From contig CAZLRF010000027.1 of the NCBI GenBank assembly GCA_964561785.1, positions 1-64,000 on the forward strand: a stretch of 64,000 nucleotides of DNA. The letters are read 5' to 3'. Position 1 is the stretch's first letter; the number at the start of each line of letters is the position of its first letter. The DNA is from DATBSL01 sp964561785 (GTDB taxonomy: Bacteria > Acidobacteriota > Vicinamibacteria > Fen-336). Below are positions 17,324-24,158 of this stretch, one piece after another. The position numbers and the translations under genes are program-made. The notes beneath the pieces are model-generated. The model was not told the DNA's origin. It ran no database searches and worked only from the letters and a program-made list of their open reading frames with translations.

Positions 17324-18958
17324 TCAGACCCCCGGCAGGCAGAGGCAGGCCGACTTGATCTTCAGGTCGGCCCGCCTCCACACGGCGTCGAACCGCCTCT
17401 CGACCGCCGCCGCCTCGTCCGCCTTCTTCTGCAGGGCGAGCGCGCGCGAGAGGCCGTAGAGCGCCCAGCCGTTCTCGGGCAGCTTCCTGAGGTCCTCGCG
17501 GAACACCGCCTCGGCCTCGGCGAAGCGGCCCGCCTGCAGGAGCGCCGCGCCCCAGGCGTGGCGGACCGGTTGGATCCAGTCCGGCGGCTCGTCGTAGCGG
17601 AGGCGGTCCTCGCGCGCGGCCGCCTCCTTCAGGGAGGCGAGCCCCTCCTCGATCTTCCCGGCGCGGAAGAGGATCTCGCCGCGCATGAAGCTCTCCGCCA
17701 CGTCGAGGATGTCGGCGCCCGTGTTGTTGCCGAAGGTGGCCTCCTTCGGAACCCGCTGGCGCGCCGCGGCGAACGCCGCCTGCTCGCCGCGCGCCGCGTC
17801 GAGGTCGCCCTTCGCCGCGTGGGCCACCGCCCGGGCGTAGTGCTGCAATGAGCGCGAGATCGGCACGACGTCCGGGAAGCCGGGCTCGGCCAGGATCTCG
17901 TCCCAGCGGCCGAACCGCATCAGCACCTCGAGGGGCATGGCCTTGAAGCCGTCGGCCCAGGGGTTCGCCGCGTAGAACGAGAGCGGGATCGCCTCGACCA
18001 TCTCGCGGATCGTCGCGAGGGCGAGGGCGCTCTGGCCGGTCATCATCGCGCCGTAGGCCAGCATGTGGTGGTTGTGCGACATGTACAGGCGGTAGAAGCC
18101 CGGCTCCGGGGCGCGCGCCGCCCAGCGGCGGTCCGCCTCGATCGCCTTCGCGTTCGCGTCGATCGCCTGCTGCCATCGGCCGCGCCGCACGTCGATGTGC
18201 GAGGGCATGTGGACCATGTGGCCGAGGCCGGGCTGGAGGTTCCGCAGCGTGTCCGCCACCCGGTCGGCCTTCTCGGGCGAAGGCGAGGCCTCGACCGCGT
18301 GGATCATGAGGTGGTTCGCGAGCGGGTGCCTCGGGTCGAGGGCGAGGACGGCCTCGAGTGTCGCCACGAGCTCCTCCGTTCCCGGCTGCGGCTCGCCCTC
18401 GGGCGTCCAGAGGTCCCAGGGGCGCAGGTCCGCGAGCGCCTCGGCGAAGAGCGCGCCCACGTCGGGATCCTTCGGATGGGCGGTCCAGACCTTGCGCATC
18501 GCGTCGGCGTACGCCTGGTCGAGGGGCTTGCGGTCCTCGGGCTGCGGCAGCGCGTAGCGGGCCGCGAGCGCCTCGATCAGGGCCTGCTCGACGGGCCGGG
18601 CCTTCGCCGCCGCGGCCCGCGCCCGGGAGAGCGCCTCCCAGGCGGCCTTCGCCCGCTCCTCCGGCACCACGGGGTTGTTGATGTGGGGGCCGTTCGCGTA
18701 GGCGACGCCCCACCAGGCCATCGCGCAGCCGGGGTCGAGGGCGCCCGCGTGGGCGAAGGAGCGGATGGCCTCGTCGTGGTTGAACGCGTAGAGAAAGGCG
18801 AGGCCCTGGTCGAAGTAGCGCTGTGCCTCGGGCGAGCTCGTCGCCACCGGGCGGGCGTGCGCGCCGAGGCCCTCGTAGAGGGGCGGCGCGGGCTCCGCGA
18901 AAGCCGACGAATCGGCCAGACAGGCCAGGACGATCACGAGCGAGCGCAGTTTCGCCAC
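17324..18958 (-). CDS. Secreted TPR-repeat protein
   Basis: A 544-residue protein started at a GTG with CGGAGGT seven bases upstream, followed by a signal peptide ending near SSAFAEP. TPR-like helical pairs run through the chain: YFDQGLAFLYAFNHDEAIRSF (about 35-55), a conserved AMAWWGVAYANGPHINNP, MPSHIDVRRGRWQQAI, HNHHMLAYGAMMTGQS and a C-terminal ALLQAGRFAEAEAVFREDL. The HINNP, MPSHI and HNHHM segments recur in a large family of bacterial secreted TPR proteins with no fixed function; the His-rich segments could bind metal. It is followed 15 bp later by the convergent small secreted gene. It lies 137 bp from the response-regulator stop on the same strand. Confidence 0.75.
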   Translation of the reverse strand: MAKLRSLVIVLACLADSSAFAEPAPPLYEGLGAHARPVATSSPEAQRYFDQGLAFLYAFNHDEAIRSFAHAGALDPGCAMAWWGVAYANGPHINNPVVPEERAKAAWEALSRARAAAAKARPVEQALIEALAARYALPQPEDRKPLDQAYADAMRKVWTAHPKDPDVGALFAEALADLRPWDLWTPEGEPQPGTEELVATLEAVLALDPRHPLANHLMIHAVEASPSPEKADRVADTLRNLQPGLGHMVHMPSHIDVRRGRWQQAIDANAKAIEADRRWAARAPEPGFYRLYMSHNHHMLAYGAMMTGQSALALATIREMVEAIPLSFYAANPWADGFKAMPLEVLMRFGRWDEILAEPGFPDVVPISRSLQHYARAVAHAAKGDLDAARGEQAAFAAARQRVPKEATFGNNTGADILDVAESFMRGEILFRAGKIEEGLASLKEAAAREDRLRYDEPPDWIQPVRHAWGAALLQAGRFAEAEAVFREDLRKLPENGWALYGLSRALALQKKADEAAAVERRFDAVWRRADLKIKSACLCLPGV

Positions 18959-19095
18959 GGTCCACCTCCGTGCGAAGAGTCCTCCCCACGGCCCGTCGCG
19001 GGCCGGGCTCCCGAGTCCTCTGTCTGAGTCCTGCTGGGCAGAGGTTACACCGGCCGCGGCGGCCGGGGGAAGCCGGGGCCGCCTCGGGCGGGCCT

Positions 19096-19782
19096 TCAGC
19101 CCACGAAGCGGTAGCCCATCCGGTGGACGGTGACGATGTACTCCGGCTTGGCGGGGTGGCGCTCGATCTTCTGCCGGAGCGAGGCGACGTGGACGTCCAC
19201 GGTGCGGGTCTGGAGGACGCCGGGGTAGCCCCACACCTGCTCGAGCAGCTCCTGGCGCGAGACGAGCGCGCCGCGGTGCTCGAGGAAGTAGCGCAGGAGC
19301 TTGAACTCGAGGCTGGACAGCTCGACGATCTCTCCGCCCCGCGTCACCTCCGCGCGGCGGAAGTCCACCCTCACGTCCCCGAAGCTCGCCGTCCCCGCGC
19401 CGGCGGGAGAGGCGCCCCGGCGCCGCCGCAGCACCGCCTCGATGCGGGCGAGCAGCTCCATCATGTCGAAGGGCTTGGGAAGGTAGTCGTCCGCCCCGAG
19501 CTTGAGGCCGAGCACCCGGTCCACCACCTGCCCGCGCGCCGTCAGCATGATGACCGGCGTGTCGAGCCGCTGCTGCCGCAGGTCGCGCAGGACGTCGAAG
19601 CCGCCCTTGCCGGGCAGCGCGACGTCGAGCAGGATCACGTCGGGGCCCGCCTCGCGGGCGAGGCGCAGGCCGTCCTCGCCGGTCTCGGCGGCGCTCACCT
19701 CGTAGCCCTCGGCGCGGAGCCGGTCGGTGAGGGTGAGCACGAGCGTGGGCTCGTCCTCGACGACGAGCACCCGCGCGCTCAC
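19096..19782 (-). CDS. OmpR/PhoB-family response regulator
   Basis: A 228-residue DNA-binding regulator started at a GTG that overlaps the kinase stop (GTGA). The receiver domain (1-120) has the acidic pocket E9/D10, the phospho-acceptor D53 in LLDVALPGKGG, T81 in MLTARG and K103 in PKPFD. The C-terminal winged helix (about 135-228) contains LSSLEFKLLRYFLEHRG, the recognition helix TRTVDVHVASLRQKIE and the wing YIVTVHRMGYRFVG. It forms a coupled pair with the adjacent sensor kinase. The divergent Spy-like genes are the natural target candidates, as in CpxR-CpxP systems. Confidence 0.95.
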   Translation of the reverse strand: MSARVLVVEDEPTLVLTLTDRLRAEGYEVSAAETGEDGLRLAREAGPDVILLDVALPGKGGFDVLRDLRQQRLDTPVIMLTARGQVVDRVLGLKLGADDYLPKPFDMMELLARIEAVLRRRRGASPAGAGTASFGDVRVDFRRAEVTRGGEIVELSSLEFKLLRYFLEHRGALVSRQELLEQVWGYPGVLQTRTVDVHVASLRQKIERHPAKPEYIVTVHRMGYRFVG

Positions 19783-21539
19783 GAGCGCCCTCCCTCGGGC
19801 GCCGCGGGCAGCTCCACGACGACCGCGGTGCCGCCGCCCTCGCGCCCCTCGATCCGGACCGATCCGCCGTGGGCCGCGACCACGTGTCGCACCAGGCTGA
19901 GGCCGAGGCCGGCCCCTGGCGTCGCGTTGCTCTGGGCGGCCACGCCCCGGTGAAAGGGCTCGAACACCCGCTGGCGCTCCTCGCGGGGGATCCCCGGCCC
20001 GCGGTCCTCGACCCGCAGGACGACGCGCCTCGCGTCCGCCGAGCCGGCGGCCCGCACCGCGAGCCAGCGGCCGCTCGCCGCGAACTTGGCCGCGTTCGCG
20101 ACCAGGTTGGCGAGGGCCCGGCGCAGGGCGGCGGCGTCCCCGGCCAGTCGGGGCAGCCCTGGAGCGACGTCGCGCTCGACGGCCATTCCCGCCTGCTCGA
20201 GGACGAGCCGGTGATCGCGCAGCACGGAGTCGACCACGTCGTCGACCGCGACCGGCTCGCTCGCGTAGGCGCGGCCGCCCGCCTCGATGCCGGCGAAGTC
20301 CAGGATCTGGGCCACGAGCGCGGTGAGCCGCCCGCCCTCCTTCTCGATGAGGCCGCCGTAGCGCCGGACCTGGGCGGGGTCGGTCACGATGCCGTCGGCG
20401 AGGTTCTGGCCCGCGGAGCGGATCGCGGCGAGAGGCGTGTTGAGCTCGTGGGTGACCCCGGCCACGAACTCCATCTGCTGGCGGGCGAGGCGCCGCGCGC
20501 GCTGGGCCCCCGCGGCGAGGAAGACGGCCGTCGCCCCGAGGAGGAAGAGGACGCCGAGGCCCACCGCCAGGTTCTTGCGGCGCACGCGAGCCACGGCCTC
20601 CTCGAGCGAGCCGGCGCGGTGGCGGGCGAGGAGCAGGAAGGGGCCCTCCTCCTCGGGGGGCCGCGGCTGCTCGCCGGCCGCGCGGTCGGGTGGGGCGTCG
20701 TGGCCGGGGCGGCCTCGGGGAGGACGCTCGCCGGGCGGATCGCCCGGACGTCGTCCCGGCCGGCCCCCGGGGCCGCCGAGGGTACGCTCGACCTCTCCCG
20801 GGCGCTGCCCGCCCGTGCCTGCGCCCGGCGCGCTCGCGTAGACGACCGACCGGTCGGTCTTCCGCAGCACCGCCACCTCGAACTCGCTCTGCGCGAGCGG
20901 GCCGAAGTGGGCCTCCGCGAGCTGCGGGAACAGGTCCTCCCGGAGAAACCCCGGGTCGAGCTGGAGAAAGAGGAGGCCGTCGAGGCGGAACTGCCCGAAG
21001 CCGGGGCCGGCCCCCGCCGCCGGGCGGAAGAGCGGGTAGAGCACGACGAGCGGCGGGTCGAGGATCGACCCCGGGCGCACGTAGAACCCCTTGGCCACGC
21101 CGTCCGCCGCCTCCAGCCGGCGGCGCAGGTCCTCGAGCTCGGCCGGCCACGGCACCTCGCGGAAGGCCTTCTCGTCGCGAGCGCAGGCCTCCAGGACCAA
21201 GGAGCCCGGGGGCGTCCGCGTCGCGAGCAGCACGTGCGAGACGAGGCCCGCGTGCTCCTGGCTTCGCCACGCGGCGAGGCGCTCGAGCAGCCGAGGCCGC
21301 CGGTCGGCCGAGGCGTCGACGGGGTCGAGCCGGAACGCGAGCGCGACCTGGGCGAGCTCGTGGTCGAAGGCGGCGTCGAAGCGCCACGCCGCGCGCTCGA
21401 TGTTCCTCTGGCGGCGCTCGGCCTCGGCCCGGGCGATCTCGGAGGTCCAGCGGTATTGAAGCGCCGCGAGGACGACGAGCAGCACGGTGAGGGCGGCGAG
21501 CGCCAGCCACGACCAGCGGTCCCGGATCCGGAAGCCCAC
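19779..21539 (-). CDS. Membrane sensor histidine kinase with Pro/Arg/Gly-rich linker
   Basis: A 586-residue kinase. A first membrane helix lies at 11-27 and a second at 324-344, enclosing a periplasmic sensor domain of about 295 residues. Residues about 240-298 of that domain are low-complexity and rich in Gly, Pro and Arg (GGPGGRPGRRPGDPPGERPP), an odd insert just before the second helix. The dimerisation box is FVAGVTHELNTPL with His364. The ATPase domain shows ANLVANAAKFA (N box), VEDRGPGIP (G1), VFEPFHRG (F box) and GAGLGLSLVRHVV (G2). It is coupled to the response regulator. The three divergent genes from 21746 include two Spy-like proteins, so envelope or metal stress is the likely signal, by analogy only. 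Confidence 0.93.
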   Translation of the reverse strand: MGFRIRDRWSWLALAALTVLLVVLAALQYRWTSEIARAEAERRQRNIERAAWRFDAAFDHELAQVALAFRLDPVDASADRRPRLLERLAAWRSQEHAGLVSHVLLATRTPPGSLVLEACARDEKAFREVPWPAELEDLRRRLEAADGVAKGFYVRPGSILDPPLVVLYPLFRPAAGAGPGFGQFRLDGLLFLQLDPGFLREDLFPQLAEAHFGPLAQSEFEVAVLRKTDRSVVYASAPGAGTGGQRPGEVERTLGGPGGRPGRRPGDPPGERPPRGRPGHDAPPDRAAGEQPRPPEEEGPFLLLARHRAGSLEEAVARVRRKNLAVGLGVLFLLGATAVFLAAGAQRARRLARQQMEFVAGVTHELNTPLAAIRSAGQNLADGIVTDPAQVRRYGGLIEKEGGRLTALVAQILDFAGIEAGGRAYASEPVAVDDVVDSVLRDHRLVLEQAGMAVERDVAPGLPRLAGDAAALRRALANLVANAAKFAASGRWLAVRAAGSADARRVVLRVEDRGPGIPREERQRVFEPFHRGVAAQSNATPGAGLGLSLVRHVVAAHGGSVRIEGREGGGTAVVVELPAAPEGGRS

Positions 21540-21745
21540 GCCGCGAGTCTAGCAGCGCCGCTCGGGGCCGTGGCCCTCTCGTGACCGCACGTTTACAGCC
21601 CTTACAACGAGATTGCCCGCCCATGAAGACTCGCCGGCCGTTCGGCCGCAGCTTGTGGGCGAGAGCGACCGGCTTCAACCTTCGCGCCCCGGGACAGTCG
21701 AAAGGGGTGGCGAAGACGGGATCCGGGGGCCGCGAGGGAGGGATC

Positions 21746-22231
21746 ATGAGGACGACGACGCTGGTGGTGATCGGGGCGGCCGGGCTGGCGCTCGGGGCGG
21801 GAATGGTGGCGGCCCAGCCGGGCCCCGGCGGCCCGGGGCGACGCGGAGCGGGCGGGCCGGAGAGGATCGCCCGCGTTCTCGGGCTGACCGAGCAGCAGCA
21901 GGCCCAGGTCCGGCAGCTGATGCAGGCCCAGCGCCCGAAGCACGAGGCCCTGCGTGAGAAGGCGGAGGCGAACCGCGAGGCCCTGCGGGAGGCGTTGTCC
22001 GCGGCAAACCCGGACCCGACGGCGGTCGGCGAGCTGGCGATCGAGGGCCAGCGGCTGCGCGAGGAAGGCCGCAAGCTGCGCGAGGCGCAGGACCAGGCGC
22101 TGCGCCAGCTGCTGACTCCCGAGCAGCGGACGAAGTTCGACGCGCTCGTCTCCCTGCGCGAGGAGCGCGGGGGGAAGCGCGGGCGCGGCGGGCCCCACGG
22201 GATCCCGACCGGGGACGAGGAGCGGCCGTAG
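21746..22231 (+). CDS. Spy/CpxP-like periplasmic protein with LTxxQ motifs
   Basis: A 161-residue protein with a signal peptide (LVVIGAAGLALGAGMVAAQ) and GAGGGAGGG upstream of the ATG. The mature part is a long helical hairpin with two LTxxQ-type motifs: LTEQQQAQVRQLM and LTPEQRTKFDALV. Between them are charged helices, and a Gly/Arg-rich C-terminus follows. This is the signature of Spy/CpxP/ZraP chaperone-like proteins, which bind unfolded proteins or metals in the periplasm. It lies divergent to the kinase/regulator pair with a 206-bp gap, the arrangement expected for a regulator target and feedback partner. Its stop overlaps the GTG of the next gene. Confidence 0.85.
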   Translation: MRTTTLVVIGAAGLALGAGMVAAQPGPGGPGRRGAGGPERIARVLGLTEQQQAQVRQLMQAQRPKHEALREKAEANREALREALSAANPDPTAVGELAIEGQRLREEGRKLREAQDQALRQLLTPEQRTKFDALVSLREERGGKRGRGGPHGIPTGDEERP

Positions 22232-22407
22232 TGGCTCCTCGGGCGGCTCACGAGTCCCGACCGCCCGACGCCGGCCGGTCGGGGCTCGTCGGCGCCGTCG
22301 TGTTCGCGCTCTTGAGCCTCTTCCTCATCGCGACCGCGACCCTCGCCCCGGTGGGGCACGCCGCGGGCAGGGGGGGGCCGTTGCCGGCGCCCCGGGTGAC
22401 CAGGTGA
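22231..22407 (+). CDS. Small single-pass membrane protein (58 residues)
   Basis: A short frame starting at a GTG that shares its G with the stop of the Spy-like gene (TAGTG) and ending in a TGA that overlaps the next gene's GTG. It codes a basic N-terminus, one clear membrane helix (LVGAVVFALLSLFLIATATLA, about residues 19-39) and a short Gly/Pro-rich tail. Overlap at both ends is the main argument that it is real. It may anchor or assist the two flanking Spy-like proteins. No family was recognised. Confidence 0.6.
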   Translation: MAPRAAHESRPPDAGRSGLVGAVVFALLSLFLIATATLAPVGHAAGRGGPLPAPRVTR

Positions 22408-22763
22408 TCGCCGCGGCGCGGCAGCGCGCGCGGCGCGCCCTGCGCCGGATCGGCCTCACCCCGGCGCAGATCGAGGCCGTCGGCCCGAGGATCCGGGAGG
22501 AGCGCCGGCAGCTCGACGCCGCGCGGGCGCTCCGCGAGGAATCGCGGGCGCAGCTGCGCCGCGCCCTCGCCGCCCGCGAGCCCGACGCGGCGAGCGTCCT
22601 CGAGCTGACGCTGCAGGAGAGGCTGCTCGCGAGGCGCGAGCGGGAGCTCGTCGCCGCCCTCGAGGACTCGCTCGCCTCGGCGCTGCGCCCCGAGCAGGCC
22701 CTGCGGCTGCGGGGCCTGCCCCCGGCCGCGCTCTTCGACGTGATCGCCCGCCTGTCGGCCTGA
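22404..22763 (+). CDS. Second Spy-like helical protein without clear signal peptide
   Basis: A 119-residue, highly charged helical protein started at a GTG overlapping the preceding stop (GTGA). It carries LTPAQIEAVGPRIREERRQLD and a later LRPEQALRLRGL, mirroring the two LTxxQ motifs of the first Spy-like protein, with long Arg/Glu/Ala helices between. It lacks a signal peptide of its own, so either it stays in the cytosol or it works with the small membrane protein just upstream. It is the last of three coupled genes and ends 3 bp before the convergent serA stop. Confidence 0.7.
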   Translation: MIAAARQRARRALRRIGLTPAQIEAVGPRIREERRQLDAARALREESRAQLRRALAAREPDAASVLELTLQERLLARRERELVAALEDSLASALRPEQALRLRGLPPAALFDVIARLSA

Positions 22764-22766
22764 CCC

Positions 22767-23999
22767 TCAGTAGAGCACGCGGGTGCGGATGCTGGTCTCG
22801 AGGGCGGCCATCTGCTGGCGCACCTCGGCCGAGACCTCCCGGTTGATGTCCATCACGAGGTAGCCGATCGCGGGGGTGGTCGCGAGGACCTGGCTCTCGA
22901 TGTTCGCCTCGGCGTCCGACACGATCCGGTTGATCCGGCTGAGGACGCCGGGCACGTTGCGGTGGACGTTCAGCAGCCGGTGGCGGTCCCGCAGCGGGGG
23001 CGGCTCGACGTGCGGGAAGTTCACCGAGCCCGTGGTCGCCCCCGTGTTGACCAGCTTCACGAGCGACGCGGCCACCTCGCGACCGATCGCCTCCTGCGAC
23101 TCCTCGGTCGACCCCGCGATGTGCGGGGTGAGGATGACGTTCGGAAGGCCGCGCAGCTCGGTCGCGAAGTCGTCGGCGTGGCCCTCGGGCTCCTCCGGGA
23201 AGACGTCGGCCGCGGCGCCGGCGAGGTGCCCGCGGCGCAGCGCGGCGGCGAGCGCGGAGAGGTCGACCACGCTGCCCCGGCTGAGGTTGAGGAGGAAGGA
23301 GCCCGGCTTCATCCGCCGCAGCTCCGCCTCCCCGATCATCCCGCGCGTGAGGGGCGTCTCCGGGACGTGGAGGGTGACGAAATCGGCCCGGGCGAGCACC
23401 GCCTCGAGCGAGTCCGCGGGGCGGTTGTTGCCCATCGGCAGCCGGGGCGCGATGTCGTGGAACAGCACCTGCATGCCGAGGGCCTCGGCGAGGACGCCCA
23501 CCTGGCGGCCGATGTGGCCGTAGCCCACGATGCCGAGGGTCTTGCCCCGCACCTCGCGGGCGGAGTCGACGCCCTTGCGCCATCGCCCCTCGTGCATCTC
23601 CCGCGAGCGGTCGGCGAGGCGGCGGGCGAGGGCGATCACCTCGGCGACGACCAGCTCGGCCACGCTGCGGGTGTTGGCGAAGGGGGCGTTGAACACGGGG
23701 ATGCCGCGCTCGGCGGCGGCGTCGAGGTCCACCTGGTTCGTCCCGATGCAGAACGCGCCGAGGGCGAGCAGCCGCCGCGACTCCGCGAGCACCCGCCGGC
23801 TCACCTGCGTCCGGCTCCGGATGCCGAGGAGGTGCACGTCGCGCACCTTCTGGGCGAGCGCCTCCTCCGGGAGGGCGCCGGCGAGGGCCTCGACCTGGAA
23901 GCCCTCCTGCCGGAACAGCTCCTGCGCGCTCGGGTGGACGCTCTCCAGGAGCAGCACGCGGATTCTGTCCTTGGGGAAGGACGTCTCGGGGGTCGCCAT
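22767..23999 (-). CDS. serA: D-3-phosphoglycerate dehydrogenase
   Basis: A 410-residue enzyme, the same length as the E. coli type. It oxidises 3-phosphoglycerate to phosphohydroxypyruvate, the first step of serine synthesis, in the cytosol. Visible features are the N-terminal substrate domain (ALGAFCIGTNQVDLDAA), the Rossmann motif TLGIVGYGHIGRQVG (G-x-G-x-x-G), catalytic Arg in NLSRGSVVD, Glu in DVFPEEPEG and His in LTPHIAGST. The C-terminal ACT domain (about 335-410, NVPGVLSRINRIVSD) normally gives feedback inhibition by serine. A good promoter lies just upstream, and the gene stands alone, convergent with the Spy-like genes. Confidence 0.96.
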   Translation of the reverse strand: MATPETSFPKDRIRVLLLESVHPSAQELFRQEGFQVEALAGALPEEALAQKVRDVHLLGIRSRTQVSRRVLAESRRLLALGAFCIGTNQVDLDAAAERGIPVFNAPFANTRSVAELVVAEVIALARRLADRSREMHEGRWRKGVDSAREVRGKTLGIVGYGHIGRQVGVLAEALGMQVLFHDIAPRLPMGNNRPADSLEAVLARADFVTLHVPETPLTRGMIGEAELRRMKPGSFLLNLSRGSVVDLSALAAALRRGHLAGAAADVFPEEPEGHADDFATELRGLPNVILTPHIAGSTEESQEAIGREVAASLVKLVNTGATTGSVNFPHVEPPPLRDRHRLLNVHRNVPGVLSRINRIVSDAEANIESQVLATTPAIGYLVMDINREVSAEVRQQMAALETSIRTRVLY

Positions 24000-24009
24000 G
24001 GCGGGACGA

Positions 24010-24038
24010 ACTTAGGCGGGTCCGGGCCGGGGAGTCAA
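24010..24038 (-). promoter_or_regulatory. Sigma-70-type promoter of serA
   Basis: On the minus strand TTGACT (24038-24033) is followed after exactly 17 bases by CTAAGT (24015-24010). The serA ATG lies at 23999, ten bases beyond the -10 box, so the leader would be only a few bases long or absent and no Shine-Dalgarno sequence is visible. Confidence 0.6.
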
Positions 24039-24158
24039 CGGCGTGGGCGACTTCGTCGTGTACGATGTCGGGCACGGACGCCGGGGTCGAGCCGCTACCC
24101 AAGGCCCTCGTGCCGTGATGTGCCGGTGCCGCTTTCGACGACATCCCCAGAGGTATCG

